Assembly (NCBI RefSeq): GCF_010389155.1
Contig: NC_057763.1
Span: forward strand, 9,114,649 to 9,178,648
Length of the DNA stretch: 64,000 nt
Source of the DNA: Erigeron canadensis
Lineage: Eukaryota; Streptophyta; Magnoliopsida; Asterales; Asteraceae
Direction of reading: 5' to 3'
This document shows positions 31,468-41,787 of this stretch, one piece after another. Position 1 is the first letter of the stretch. The number at the start of each line of letters is the position of its first letter. Made by a program: the position numbers and the translations under genes. The notes below the pieces were generated by a model. That model was not told the DNA's origin. It searched no databases and was given only the letters and a program-made list of their open reading frames with translations.

Positions 31468-31993
31468 TTAATCATTAGTAGAATAAGGATGTTGCAAAGC
31501 TTTATCAATTGAAAACGAAATCCTACCATTTCCTATACCCAATGAAATAACTTTATCTTTAACACAAATGATGGCATCGGCCGTATACGAGAAAGGTCGG
31601 CCTAAAATATGAGGCACCTTGGTGTCCTCTTCAATCTCAAGGATAACAAAATCGGCTAAAAAGACAATATGGCTTACTTTAACACACAAATTTTCAGCAA
31701 TCCCCATGGGGTATTGAAATGAATGATCAGCGAGCCTAATGCTCATCCGAGTTGGCTTCAATGCTGCTAAAGGCAATCAAATTAATGCTTGCACCAATAT
31801 CGGCCAAATCATCACAAGTAAGCTTAGCATCAAGAGAACAAGTAATTAGAAAACTCCCTGGCTCTTCAAGCTTAGGAGGGATTTGATTTTGCACAATTGC
31901 CGAATACTCCACATTGAGGAAAGTAGCCTTAGCTTCCTTTAGCTTCCTCTTATCCGTTACAAGATCCTTGATGAACTTAGCATAATTTGGCAT
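31468..31993 (-). pseudogene. Aspartic protease of element J
   Basis: MPNYAKFIKDLVTDK...IPPKLEEPGSFLITCSLD precedes the active-site motif DIGASINL (DLGAS in element I). The following segment LKPTRMSIRLADHSFQYPMGI and the flap region VPHILGRPF are present. A frameshift near 31745 separates the two. The retroviral-type protease would cleave the gag-pol polyprotein. The active-site triplet itself is intact. Confidence 0.78.
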
Positions 31994-31996
31994 TCC

Positions 31997-33388
31997 TTAA
32001 AGCAAATCAACCAAAGACACATTAATATAAACCGATTTAATCATGTCTACAAACTTACCGTATTGTTCCTTGAGCTTATCCTTCTTCAATCTTTGAGGAA
32101 AAGGGACCTTAGGCTTGTACGGCTTCACCTCAGGCTCAATAACCGCCGGTTTAGCTACCGGGTTAGCAACCGGTGTAGTAGATGTAGATGGAACGGCCGG
32201 TGATTTCACGGCTGGGTTCGGCTCCACTACTATCTCTTCATCAACTTGATCATCTTCTTCCTTACTATCAACCTGAGTGGAAACATTAGTAGCACTAGAA
32301 AGAGGAGGAGAAATAGGAGAGTTAACTACCTTACCGGACTGAGTAGTAATGGCATTTACATGCTCATTCCTAACATTCGGGTGTTGATACTTATTACCTC
32401 CATCATTTGAACCGGAAGGCTTAGGATTTTGTTGGGTATTACTTGGCAAAGATCCTTGTTGACGATTAGAATTACCCATTCTATCAAACCTCACACCTAA
32501 ATCCTTGATCGCTGCTTGTTGACTTTTAATATTTTGATTCATCTTATCATTCAAAGCGGTGATATCGTTCGGTAGTTCTCATTCTTCTTGTCTTGATCAA
32601 CCATAAACTTCTTAACAAGATCCCTAAGCTCGGCATTAGGATCAATTATTTCAACCGGTTGAACCGACGGACCTCCTTGATTTCTTCCTTGCCATGAAGC
32701 TCCCAATGTAGACCTATAATTTCCTGCACCATTAGAATTAAAATTAGAATTTGAATTACCTTGGTACCGGTTGTGATAAGCACCATTCCTTTGAAATAGC
32801 CCTCGATTTGCAAACGGTGGTTGATATTGATTTTGAACATAATCTACTTCTTCATTTCGTGGTGCTTTATCACAATCTTTCGTGTAATGCCTATCACCAC
32901 AAATATCACAACCCGCAACCACCGTCTTCAAATCCTTTTCAATCAATCCAAACCTACCATCCATACTTGCAAATTACTTATCCATGTGACTTGCCAATGC
33001 CTTAATTTCAGCCACAACATCATTACTTCCACCACTATCAACCCGAGCCACACTTCTTCTTCCCGTTCTCACAAGATCCGATTTAGTTCTACCCGCTTCT
33101 CGAATCACACTTGTATGAACCATATCTTCCATAATCTTATAGGCTTCATTGTAAGTGACATTATTAATGTTACCTCCACAAGCCCAATCCAATCCCCATT
33201 GAGTGCGGCTATCTAAACCCCGGAAAAAAATAAGAATGTGCTCATTTAATTGAATACCATGACCGGGACAATTTCTCATCAATTCCTTCAATCTTTTCCA
33301 AGCATCTACCAAATCCTCACCACTATGTTGCTTAAACGCCCGGATTTCCAACTTCATTGTTTCAACCAATTGAGCCGGAAAGAACCGC
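31997..33388 (-). pseudogene. gag of element J (5' end missing)
   Basis: The minus-strand gag begins abruptly at 33388 where element I is inserted. Visible: FKQHSGEDLVDAWKRLKELMRNCPGHG, the second half of the retrotransposon gag domain, and a CX2CX4HX4C zinc knuckle CDICGDRHYTKDC (about 32915-32880). An Asn/Gly/Gln-rich tract and a coiled-coil-like KMNQNIKSQQAAIKDLGVRFDRM segment follow, then a Pro/Val/Lys-rich linker to the protease with KPYKPKVPFPQRL. TAA at about 32973 and shifts near 32553 and 31995 break it. Gag would form the particle and bind RNA. Confidence 0.8.
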
Positions 33389-33652
33389 TGATGTGACTAA
33401 TTTATACCCATTACCCACTTTGTTATTGGCCACTTTACTATATGTTTTAAGTCTTTTTTGTATGCATTTGGCGCGTTTATGGTGTTTGTTAGTGTTTACA
33501 GGCTCTAAACAGGATACGCGTTCATTTGGTACATTTTCGGATGATTATTGGCCTGGAAGTGCGTTATTATGATGAGAGTTGATTTGAGTGAAAGAGATGG
33601 CAGAGTTTGGCAAGTAATCAAGCTCGAAAGAATTTGGTTCTGTACAAGCATT

Positions 33653-33902
33653 GACTGCGCTGCAGTGGGGTTGCACTAGCCCAATGCGCCGCAGTCAGGG
33701 AAGGAAGAAAAAGGTCGTGGATTCATACTGCGCCGCAGTGGTGGTCACACGAACCACTGCGCCGCGGTGCTTGAAGTCAAAGTCAAACTACACCTCACTG
33801 TGCCGCAGTGAGGGAAAGCTCAACCCCACTGCGCCACAGTGGGTGCACTGGAGAACTAGACTTGCCTTGTTTTTGCATCAAATTTTGGAGGAGTATAAAT
33901 AG
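33653..33902 (+). promoter_or_regulatory. LTR promoter of I with GCGCCGC palindrome array
   Basis: Six near-palindromes with core TGCGCCGCA and ACT/AGT arms, the clearest being CACTGCGCCGCAGTG-like (about 33727-33740). Others are near 33653, 33683, 33755, 33798 and 33828. The TATA box (33893) follows about 50 bp after the last copy. Element J has the same core with TGT/ACA arms. Confidence 0.6.
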
Positions 33903-34287
33903 TAAACCCTAGGTCGAAAATCAGGCATCAAAAATCTTTCTAGGACCTGTTCTACAAGGGTTCTTCTTCCTTCAATCAAGATTATTTCTTAGACGGATTC
34001 GTTGAAGATGCACGGGCAACCATCTAGATCGTATCTACTTATTGTCTTGCAATTTATTTTCTTCAAACGATTGGTACATCATGTTTCTCTTCTTCTTTAT
34101 TTATTATTATGGATTGATCATGAGTGGCTAAACGTTTAGTCATCCACCTAGATGAAACGAGACGGATAATATGATTGCAATATTTTTAATTCAAAAGGGT
34201 TTATTTAATTATCATTGTTCTGTGATCTTGATGATGTTAATTCTTTTCATTAATTAATTTCGATATTGGTTGCATATGATTCTTCGT

Positions 34288-34578
34288 TGGTGGTACCAGT
34301 TGAATGTGTATGTGATTTTAAAACGGTTACTTGTCTATAAGTAATTATCACTAGTTCATGGTATGATAGTGAATATCATTTTAAGAAAAGATTAATTTTG
34401 TCAACGTGATTGATATCGGTTGGTGGTACCACGCTATTGTCACATAGGTTCAATTGATAATTTGATAGTCAATAAAACTGATTGTTAGGAGAGTTGTCTT
34501 AGTTTTGGTGGTACCGTCTTGGGTAATTTAACTGGCAGTTAGGTGATTCAATATTTTGTTCACGGTTGGTGGTACCAC
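34288..34578 (+). repeat. Four dispersed GGTGGTACC motifs in U5 of I
   Basis: TTGGTGGTACCA, TTGGTGGTACCAC, TTGGTGGTACCG and TTGGTGGTACCACG occur near 34289, 34422, 34505 and 34567. The spacing is irregular and the sequence between copies is unrelated. They lie downstream of the transcription start, so would be in the RNA leader. Confidence 0.6.
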
Positions 34579-34951
34579 GTGAGTATCTTAATCTTGTCAC
34601 GATTATCTTTAAACTCTAGAGAACTTGTTCTTCATTAAATGCAATCACATTTGAAGTTGAGGGAAGTCAAGGTGGATGACTTTTAATTATATTGTTTGAA
34701 ATCTTTTTCAGTTTATGCAATTATTTTGCAAACCAATTTACTTTATTTGTCAAGAGGGTTTTCGAAGCAACACCCGTTTTCCAAACCATTTCATAAGCAA
34801 CTAATCATTTCCAATCCCTGAGAACGAACTCAGACTTATCTCTTAACTATATTACAAACGATCGGGTCCACTGCCCATGAGTGCGTAGTAGTGAGTTTTT
34901 GGGTAGTTTTAGTTTTATAAATTTAAAGCTCGATTTTGCACATCAAGTTTT

Positions 34952-34969
34952 TGGCGCCGCTGCAGGGGA
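34952..34969 (+). other. Primer binding site, tRNA-Asp type
   Basis: TGGCGCCGCTGCAGGGGA lies 6 bp after the LTR end and closely resembles the tRNA-Asp-complementary primer site (TGGCGCCGTTGCCGGGGA type) used by Athila and Tat elements. This is strong support for the lineage and orientation. Confidence 0.82.
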
Positions 34970-35411
34970 TTGTGTGCCGATTTAGTTGTTTATTTAGTGG
35001 TTTGATCCTTCTTCAGGCGTGAGGGAGTTATTTACTTTAATAGTTTAGATTTGTTTTCTTGAATTATCACAGGTGCATTTGACGTGTGGTGTTAGTTGTG
35101 TTTTGCAGGATTCTTTAATAGTTGATGATTTTGCGTTCTTCGGGGCGACCTCTTTTTAGTCAATTGAAAACTCCATCTAGACGCAGCACCAACTTCACAG
35201 CACCACCAGATTCGGACGAGAAGGCTTCTATCTAGAGGAATTCTTTGAGCTTGCACTTGTGAAAGAAGAAATGGGTGACAATCTACCAAGAGACCCAAAC
35301 GACATCCGGTATGGTGATCGAAACGAACTATTCCTACAGCTCGTGGTTCCGCCATTAGACCACCGGGTGTTGATCAAAATTTCAACTTAAAGCCCAACCA
35401 TCTCAAAAGTA
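34970..35411 (+). other. Leader of element I
   Basis: Untranslated sequence between the primer site and gag. The start of gag is not clean: an open gag-like frame begins before 35412 without a convincing ATG. No other feature seen. Confidence 0.5.
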
Positions 35412-36362
35412 TTGAAGAGCAAAAATTTTGATGGTAAGAAGAAATGGGATCCTTATAAGCACTTGGAGAGGTTTGAGAAGTTAGCAAGGCTTTATCAATA
35501 TGGCCAAAACCAAATGAGTGCCGTTAAACTTGAAACCTTTCCTATCACTCTCACCGGAGATGCCGAAGATTGGTTCGATGATCTTCCCGAGAATTCAATC
35601 ACTACATGGGATCAACTCAAAGAAGCTTTTATTGAAGAGTTTTATTCGGTTAGAACTCAAAGGCAATTGGAGAACTTGATAAGGTACTTTGTGCAAGAAG
35701 ATGGGGAAGATGTTGTTGATGCATGGATCCGATTCAAGGAAATGTTGAGAAATTGTCCGGGACATGAGTTGACTAAGGAGAGGTATGTTGAGCTATTCTT
35801 CGATGGTTTCGGTGGAAGTTTTAGCAAGATCACTCCAAATGAAGGTTATGACATTTTGGAACGTATGGTGAAAGATAATGCAGCCATGGATGATAAAAGA
35901 TTTTTGAAGAATGAGAGCCGATTGAAGCAAAGTAAGGTTGCAAGAGCAGATGGAAGCAACAGTTCTAGTGTCATTGATGAGATTCAAGTTTTGTCTGCAA
36001 CAATGGATAAAGGGTTTGCTAATCAAGAATCACGGTTTGGATATCTTGAACGAGATGTGAAGGTGCTTGCTGATGGGTGTGATCATTGTGGAGAGACACA
36101 CTATTCTGAAGAGTGTCCCAACCGGGGACCTGAAGATGTTAGTTTTGTGCAGAATCAGCAAGGAGGTTTTTAGTGAAACACCGGTTTTCAGAACCGGTCA
36201 TCAGGTAACCATTCTTATAACTCTTCTTTTCCTGCTAATACTTCTCTTTTTTCTGGTAACAGGTGGCAAAGGAACAATTAGCAAAGTTAGCCACAGCAAC
36301 AGGAGACTCAACAAAGCCAAGGATCGGGTTCTTCCTCTACTACTACAGATTCTAATGCTGAG
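35412..36362 (+). pseudogene. gag of element I
   Basis: A Ty3/gypsy gag (retrotransposon gag family). DPYKHLERFEKLARLYQY..., then TLTGDAEDWFDDLP....TTWDQLKEAFIEEFYSV and GEDVVDAWIRFKEMLRNCPGHEL cover the capsid-like domain. The zinc knuckle CDHCGETHYSEEC (about 36080-36120) follows. The intact part ends with TAG at about 36172, and 36174-36362 is frameshifted coding sequence joining to the next piece. Its role would be particle assembly and RNA packaging. The first Met is probably not the original start. Confidence 0.82.
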
Positions 36363-37457
36363 TTGAGGGAAATGATGAAGCAGATGATGAGCAATCAGAT
36401 GGGGACAAACACAAGTATCCAGAATATAAGGGAGGATACTAGGCAGTTGAGTGAGAGGCTAGACAAGATTAATGGTAAGGTGGAAATGAATGCCAAAAAT
36501 CAGGATATTAATTTTAAGGATCTTGAAAGTAGGATGGCTGCTATCACTAGACCCCAGAGTGCTTTGCCTAGTAATACTCAGCAGAATCCGAAGCAGAATC
36601 AAGGGTCTAACAGTGGTCAGAAGTACACTCCACCGCCTGTTCGTCAGGAGCAAGCGAAGGCCATTACTTCTCGTACAAGTAGGTCCTATGCCCCTCCTCC
36701 TAATCCTAATGATATTGTTTCAGATGTGCAAGATACAGGAAATAAAGAAGCTGAAGATGTTGATGAGGAGATTGTGATGGAAGATCAACCAACTGTGAAG
36801 ACTCCGGTTACTCTACTGAAACCGGCCGTCACACCCGAGGCTAAGCCATATAAGCCTAAGGTTCCATTTCCACAACGGTTCAGGAAAGCTAAGCTGAAGG
36901 AACAATATGATAAGTTTGTTAATATGATTAAAAATGTTCACATTAATGTTCCTTTAGTTGATTTGATACAGGGAATGCCAAACTATGCCAAGTTTATCAA
37001 AGAACTTGTGACAGATAAAGGAAAGACGGATGGGGTGAATGCAGCTTATTTGAATGCCGAGTGTTCTGCTATCTTGCAAAATCAACAGATTCCACCCAAG
37101 CTTGAGGATCCAGGGAGTTTCCTTATCACCTGTTCTATTTGTTCTTTGACTTGTAAGGCACTTGCCGATTTAGGTGCTAGTATAAACTTGATGCCTTACT
37201 CGGTATGGAGTAAGTTGGCTTCCGGAATTTTGAGACCTACTCGCATGAGTATTTGTTTAGCTGACCATTCTTTTCAGTATCCCATTGGGATTGCTGAAAA
37301 CATGACTGTCCAAGTAGGTCATATAGTGTTTCTTGTTGCTTTTGTGATCCTCGAAATGGAGGAAGATACTAAGGTGCCCTTGATTTTTGGTAGACTATTC
37401 CTTAACACCGTGGATGTTATCATCCCGTCCACTGTGTTCCCAAAAAAAGGGGTCTAA
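36363..37457 (+). pseudogene. gag C-terminus and protease of element I
   Basis: A coiled-coil-like Met/Gln-rich start (MREMMKQMM...SERLDKINGKVEMNAKNQD), a Pro/Asn-rich linker, KPYKPKVPFPQRF, then MPNYAKFIKELVTDK and LEDPGSFLITCS leading to the active-site motif LADLGASINLMPYSVW. The flap-like VPLIFGRLF follows. At IIPSTVFPKKG the frame jumps: the roughly 300 residues expected between protease and RT are missing, and a one-base shift in an A run ends the frame at 37455. Confidence 0.82.
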
Positions 37458-38809
37458 CGGTAATTGAAAATGAAAAGAATGAACTTTTGGCTACTAGAAT
37501 AGTTACGGGTTGGCGAGTTTGTATTGATTACCGTAAGCTTAATGATGCCACCCGTAAGGATCATTTTCCCCTCCCATTCATTGATCAAATGTTAGAAAGA
37601 TTAGCAGGCAATGAGTATTTTTGTTTCTTAGATGGATTTTCAGGGTACTTTCAAATACCCATTGATCCTAAAGACCAGTAAAAGACCACTTTCACATGCC
37701 CCTTTGGTACTTTCGCCTACCGTCGAATGCCTTTTGGCTTGTGTAATGCCCCGGGCACCTTCCAAAGGTGCATGATAGCCATTTTCCAGGACATGCTTGA
37801 AACCTCAATCGAGGTTTTCATGGATGATTTCTCGGTATTTAGGGATTCTTTTAGGTCTTGCATGCATAATTTAGATAAGATGTTAACTGGGTGTGAAAGG
37901 GCTCGTCTAGTTTTGAATTGGGATAACTGTCATTTCATGGTGTCCGAGGGGATTGTTCTAGGTCATAAGGTGTCTAGGGCCGGGATAGAAGTTGATAGGG
38001 CCAAAATTGATGTAATAGCTAAGTTACCCCCGCTTTCTAATGTGAAAGGGGTACGTAGTTTTCTTGGCCATGCCAGTTTCTACCGGAGATTCATTAAGGA
38101 CTTCTCTAAGATTACTCGTCCGATGACCCACTTGTTAGGGAAGGACGTCCCTTTTGTTTTTGATGAATCTTGTTTAAGTGCTTTTCAGGTATTGAAGGAG
38201 AAGTTGACTAATTCTCCCATTATGGTTGGACCGGATTGGAACTTGCCTTTTGAGTTGATGTGTGATGCAAGTGATTATGTCGTTGGAGTCGTGCTTGGGC
38301 AAAGGGATGATAAGCATTTCAAGCCAATTTACTATGCTAGTAAAACCTTAAATCCCGTCCAACAAAATTACACTACTACAGAGAAGGAGTTGCTTGCGGT
38401 AGTATTTGCATTTGATAAGTTTAGGTCATATCTAGTATTGAGCAAACCTGTTGTTTTCACTGACCATTCTGCTTTGAAGTATTTGTTTTCTAAGCAAGAT
38501 AAAAAGCCTAGACTTATCTGATGGATTTTGTTGTTGCAAGAATTTGATATTGAAATCAAAGATAAGAAAGGTGCCGAGAACTTAGCAGCTGATCACTTGA
38601 GCCGGTTGGAGGACCCAAACCGGGAGGAGCTTCAAGATGGGGAGATTAAGGATAACTTCCCCGATGAATATTTAAATGTCATTTCTAATTCTGATGAAGG
38701 TCCTTGGTTTGCTGATGTTGCTAATTATTTGGTTGCCGGTGAAATACCAAATGATTTCTCGGGTCAACAGAAGAAGAAGATCATATCGGATGCTAAGCAC
38801 TATTTCTAG
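37458..38809 (+). pseudogene. Reverse transcriptase and RNase H of element I
   Basis: VCIDYRKLNDATRKDHFPLPFIDQMLERLAG, DGFSGYFQIPI, then FGTFAYRRMPFGLCNAPGTFQRCM, and the catalytic motif FMDDFSVF. The thumb and connection follow (FLGHASFYRRFIKDFSKI). RNase H shows [17 protein letters not shown] (first Asp), [20 protein letters not shown] (Glu) and TDHSALKYL (Asp). Stops: TAA at about 37680 in place of the Glu codon after KDQ, TGA at about 38520 in place of an Arg codon, TAG near 38808. The N-terminus of RT is lost in the upstream deletion. Active residues are present but the frame is not. Confidence 0.85.
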
Positions 38810-38820
38810 GATAACCCATA

Positions 38821-39906
38821 TTTGTTCATACTTGTGCAGATGGTATGGTGAGAAGATGTGTCGCGGGAGCTGAAACTAGGGAGATATTGGATGCTTGCCA
38901 TTACGGGCCAACCGGAGGTCACTATGGTCAGTCGGTTACAGGTAAAAAGATTTTTGATGCAGGTTTCTGTTGGCCTACAATTTTCAAAGAGGCTCAAATG
39001 TTGGTCGAAACCTGTGACATTTGCCAATGACAAGGAAGCATCACAAGACGGGATAAAATGCCACAACAAGGAATTCAGGTATGTGAAGTTTTCGATATTT
39101 GGGGCATAGACTTCATGGGGCCATTCCCACCGTCTAACAAGTTTCAGTATATTCTAGTTGCTGTTGACTACGTGTCTAAGTGGGCCGAAGCCAAGGCTTT
39201 GCCTACAAACGACGCGAGGGTAGTCATTAAATTTTTGAAGCAGTTGTTTTGGTAGGTTTGGTCGCCCTAGAGCCTTAATTAGTGATCGTGGAACACATTT
39301 TGCTAATCATCAACTAGATAAGGTTCTTAAGAAGTGTGGTGTTTGTCATTATTTTCTTCAACTTCTTATCACCCACAGACCAGTGGTCAAGTGGAAAACA
39401 CCAATAGGGCATTGAAAAGAATTCTAGAGAAAACAGTCGGGGATAACCCCAAGGTTTGGTCGAAAAAGTTAGATGACGCCTTGTGGGCGTTTAGGACCGC
39501 CTTTAAGACGCCTATTGGCACTATGCCATACAAGTTGCTCTATGGTAAGACTGGTCATTTACCGATTGAATTAGAGCATAAGGCGTATTGGGCGTTGAGA
39601 AACTTGAACCTAGACATGATAGAGGCCGTGAAGTTAGGTTGTTGCAACTTCATGAGCTCGATGAGCTTAGGTTAGGTGCATATGAAAACTCAAGACTTTA
39701 TAAAGAGAAAACCAAAGTTTACCATGACAAAAGGATCCGTAGAAAGGAGTTCAAGGTTGGAGCAAAAGTTTTGCTATTTTTATCGAAATTTAAAATTAAA
39801 CAACCAAAGTTAACTTCTAGGTGGATAGGTCCTTTTGTGATTAAACATGTGTATCCGTCCGGTTATGTTGAACTTTTTAAAAGGGATGGAAATGGGTCTT
39901 TCATTG
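38821..39906 (+). pseudogene. Integrase of element I
   Basis: The zinc domain is retained: CHYGPTGGHYG...[25 protein letters not shown]. The catalytic core: [12 protein letters not shown] (Asp), then a frameshift near 39250, [12 protein letters not shown] (Asp) in the next frame, another shift near 39350, and [16 protein letters not shown] (Glu). The C-terminal part has KVYHDKRIRRKEFKVGAKVLLFL and SRWIGPFV. The frame ends abruptly at 39906, where the next element begins. A TGA replaces the codon after CDICQ (39028). All three catalytic residues are visible but in different frames. Confidence 0.85.
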
Positions 39907-40590
39907 TGTAGATGCAGATTCATTGTGACAATCGCAACATAGATTTGATTATCGTTTATGTTTTTAGGAACTTGTGTGTAATCATTTAAATAAGAACTTG
40001 TGTTGATATTTAATGATTACTTTTGAACTTCAATATTATATCTGTTTGTGTTTTGTATTGTGTTTGTGTGTTATATATTGTTTTACAGGTACAAGAACAT
40101 AGAATCAAGGTTTATAAGCGTCGTAGAACACTTTAACGATGATTGGATGTTATGTACGAGCCAAACGAAGTCAAACAAAGAGTCAAAGGCACGTCCCTCG
40201 TGCTGACGTCATTAGCATGAAGGATTACCCTCGTGCTGACGTCAGCACGAGGTGAATTGACTAATTGTTAATTCGGGCTTAGTTACGCGATTAAGGCCAA
40301 AGCCCACGCAACCCAATATCAACTAGTATAAATACAAGACCTAATCTAAGGAATTAGGTTAATGGTTTTCGAATCCTTGTTAATTATTCACAAATTTACG
40401 AGCTAAGGTTAATTGTTCATTCGTGTGTTCTCCTACACGAACCACAAGCCTTGTGCATCTCCTTGGGTTGATTAATTACTTATTAATTAACAAAAGGCAG
40501 CAGCAATCTAGTTATCTCAAGAGGATTCCGCACTCTTGACATAAAGAATCGCGTCTTATTACGATCCATGCAACAACAGGGAACCTTACA
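39907..40590 (+). repeat. 5' LTR of element E
   Basis: The right end is firm: CCTTACA at 40590, 2 bp before the primer site. The left end is inferred from where the pol text of I breaks (TGTAGATGCAG at 39907), giving 684 bp and TG...CA ends; CATTG (39902-39906) would be the duplicated target. There is no 3' LTR to test this. It contains two TGACGTCA sites, a GCCCA stretch, and TATAAATAC at 40327. Confidence 0.65.
40204..40335 (+). promoter_or_regulatory. LTR promoter of E: TGACGTCA palindrome and TATA box
   Basis: TGACGTCA (bZIP/TGA-factor type site) occurs at 40204-40211 and 40237-40244. The second is the centre of a perfect 24-bp palindrome (40229-40252) with TCGTG/CACGA arms. GCCCA elements follow (about 40300), then TATAAATAC (40327-40335). 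TGACGTCA sites respond to stress and salicylate in plants; here that is inference. Confidence 0.65.
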
Positions 40591-40592
40591 AG

Positions 40593-40605
40593 TGGTATCA
40601 GAGCC
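40593..40605 (+). other. Primer binding site, initiator tRNA-Met
   Basis: TGGTATCAGAGCC is the standard tRNA-Met-complementary primer site of plant copia elements, 2 bp after the LTR end. It fixes element orientation and LTR end. Confidence 0.93.
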
Positions 40606-41016
40606 AGGTTGATTACTAGAAGGTTTAAGATCGTTTGATTAGCTATTGATTGCAATTTTCGTTTGAAATTCGTGTTAATTTGAAAATTCGTGCTCTTCTT
40701 CGTGTTACTTCGTGCATACATCAGCACGAAGTGAACTTCGTGTTCGTGATCGCGTCATCAGTTAACTTCGTGTTAACTTCGTGCCACGTCAGCGCTAACC
40801 ACTCTTCGTGACTTAGGTCGTGACTAGTGTTTCGTATACTTCGTGTGACGTGTACTTCTTGGAAGTCATACAGCATTGTGCCACGTGACTTCGTACTTCG
40901 TGCCACGTGACTCTGTACTTCGTGCCACGTGTCCTTCGTGCTACACGAACTAAGTAGTATTTCGTTTTACTTGAATTCAAAAGATTCGAAATGACGACTA
41001 CATTCGTCTCACTGAC
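40606..41016 (+). promoter_or_regulatory. Leader of E with tandem G-box repeats
   Basis: It is dominated by TTCGTG repeats, more than ten copies in 40640-40960. Three perfect CACGTG G-boxes sit at 40882, 40904 and 40926 with exactly 22-bp spacing in a tandem repeat (CTTCGTGCCACGTGA type). The gag frame opens without an ATG upstream of 41017, so the true gag start has been lost or lies in another frame. The function of the repeats is not known. Confidence 0.6.
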
Positions 41017-41781
41017 ATGGAAATGTGGCTAGTGATAAATCAAGGTTTTGATTGGCCTTCAAATGAGAGGAATGGAGTGATCAGTAAGTATACTTATGCT
41101 GATATGCCTATTGAAGAACGTAAAAGATACGCTGTTGAGGGAAAGGCATTATCCACTTTTACTATGGCCTTGCCTCAAGATAGTGTACATTTGTTTAAAA
41201 AGTACACTACTTCAAAGGATTTATGGGATGCTCTTAAAAGATATTGTGACGGCGATGTAACTTTGAAGAAGAATCGTATCAAGCTTCTGAAGCGCCAGTA
41301 TGAAGCCTTTAATGGACTGAAAGGGGAATCTCTTGACGAGATTATTATTCGATTCAGTCATTTGACCATTGAGTTGTCGTACTTTGAAGTTGTTTATCCT
41401 CAAACTGAGCTAGTTGATAAGTTTTTGGATTCACTGCCTAAGACATGGACTGATTATGTTCATCAACTTCAAGATGATCAAGAATACAGTACATGGGACT
41501 TTGAAAAGGTAGTCTCCAAGCTGAAGAACAAAGACATGAAGAGAAGGATTAAAGATACTCACTCGGATTTTACACAAGATCCATCTTTATATCATGCTAA
41601 GTCTGTTCATTTAGCAAGTTCTAGCTCAGGAAACAATGCATTTCTAAGTGGTGCAGAAGCTACACCAATAGTAGATGCTGAAGGTATTGCTGGATATGTT
41701 GCTTATGACTATACACATTCGGATGTTAAGAGCAATGTACAATCTTTCCACTCTATGCCAATGAGTATGAGTTCTGCATAA
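41017..41781 (+). pseudogene. gag of element E, capsid part
   Basis: A copia gag (UBN2-type). The frame is open from about 40975 (DDYIRLTDMEMWLVIN), so the Met at 41017 is internal. Visible: GFDWPSNERNG, YTYADMPIEERKRY, ALSTFTMALPQD.VHLFKKYTTSKDLWDALKRYCDGD, RQYEAFNGLKGESLDEIIIRFSHLTIEL, and ELVDKFLDSLPKTW. These are the ordered hallmarks of the gag domain that assembles the virus-like particle. TAA at 41779 interrupts it just before the nucleocapsid part. Confidence 0.85.
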
Positions 41782-41787
41782 GGTAGA

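Larger units (their letters stand above)
22150..33388 (-). mobile_element. Athila-like Ty3/gypsy element J (minus strand, 5' end missing)
   Basis: Right to left: gag (33388-31997), protease (31993-31468), truncated reverse transcriptase (31452-30895), RNase H (30890-30248), integrase (29981-28943), a promoter-like intergenic region, an Athila-type 3' ORF (27502-25802), 3' noncoding DNA and the 3' LTR (23423 to about 22150). Domain order RT-RNH-INT marks Ty3/gypsy. The gag zinc knuckle, protease DIGAS, integrase GIDFMGPF and a gene after integrase are Athila features. The 5' end is cut inside gag by element I. RT is deleted, so this copy is dead. Confidence 0.85.
33389..34945 (+). repeat. 5' LTR of element I
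   Basis: 1557 bp from TGATGTGACTAATT to TTGCACATCA, with the perfect 5-bp inverted ends TGATG/CATCA. U3 holds six TGCGCCGCA-like palindromes (33653-33841). TATAAATAG is at 33893. U5 is long, with four TTGGTGGTACC-type motifs (about 34288-34575). The start is fixed by the break in J gag, the end by the primer site 6 bp later. Confidence 0.87.
33389..39906 (+). mobile_element. Athila-like Ty3/gypsy element I (plus strand, 3' end cut)
   Basis: 5' LTR (33389-34945), tRNA-Asp-type primer site (34952), leader, gag, protease, RT, RNase H and integrase in Ty3/gypsy order. It is inserted into the gag of J, pointing the other way. Text stops at 39906 within the last codons of pol, where E begins. Fragment K (53878-55514), same orientation and same gene type, may be its continuation. 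Deletions and stops make it inactive. Confidence 0.85.

Noticed and set aside
39907..40590. Treating 39907-40590 as the rest of element I rather than the LTR of E
   Set aside because: The tRNA-Met primer site follows at 40593 and a TATA box sits at 40327, and the pol text of I breaks at 39906. The left LTR edge is nevertheless only inferred.
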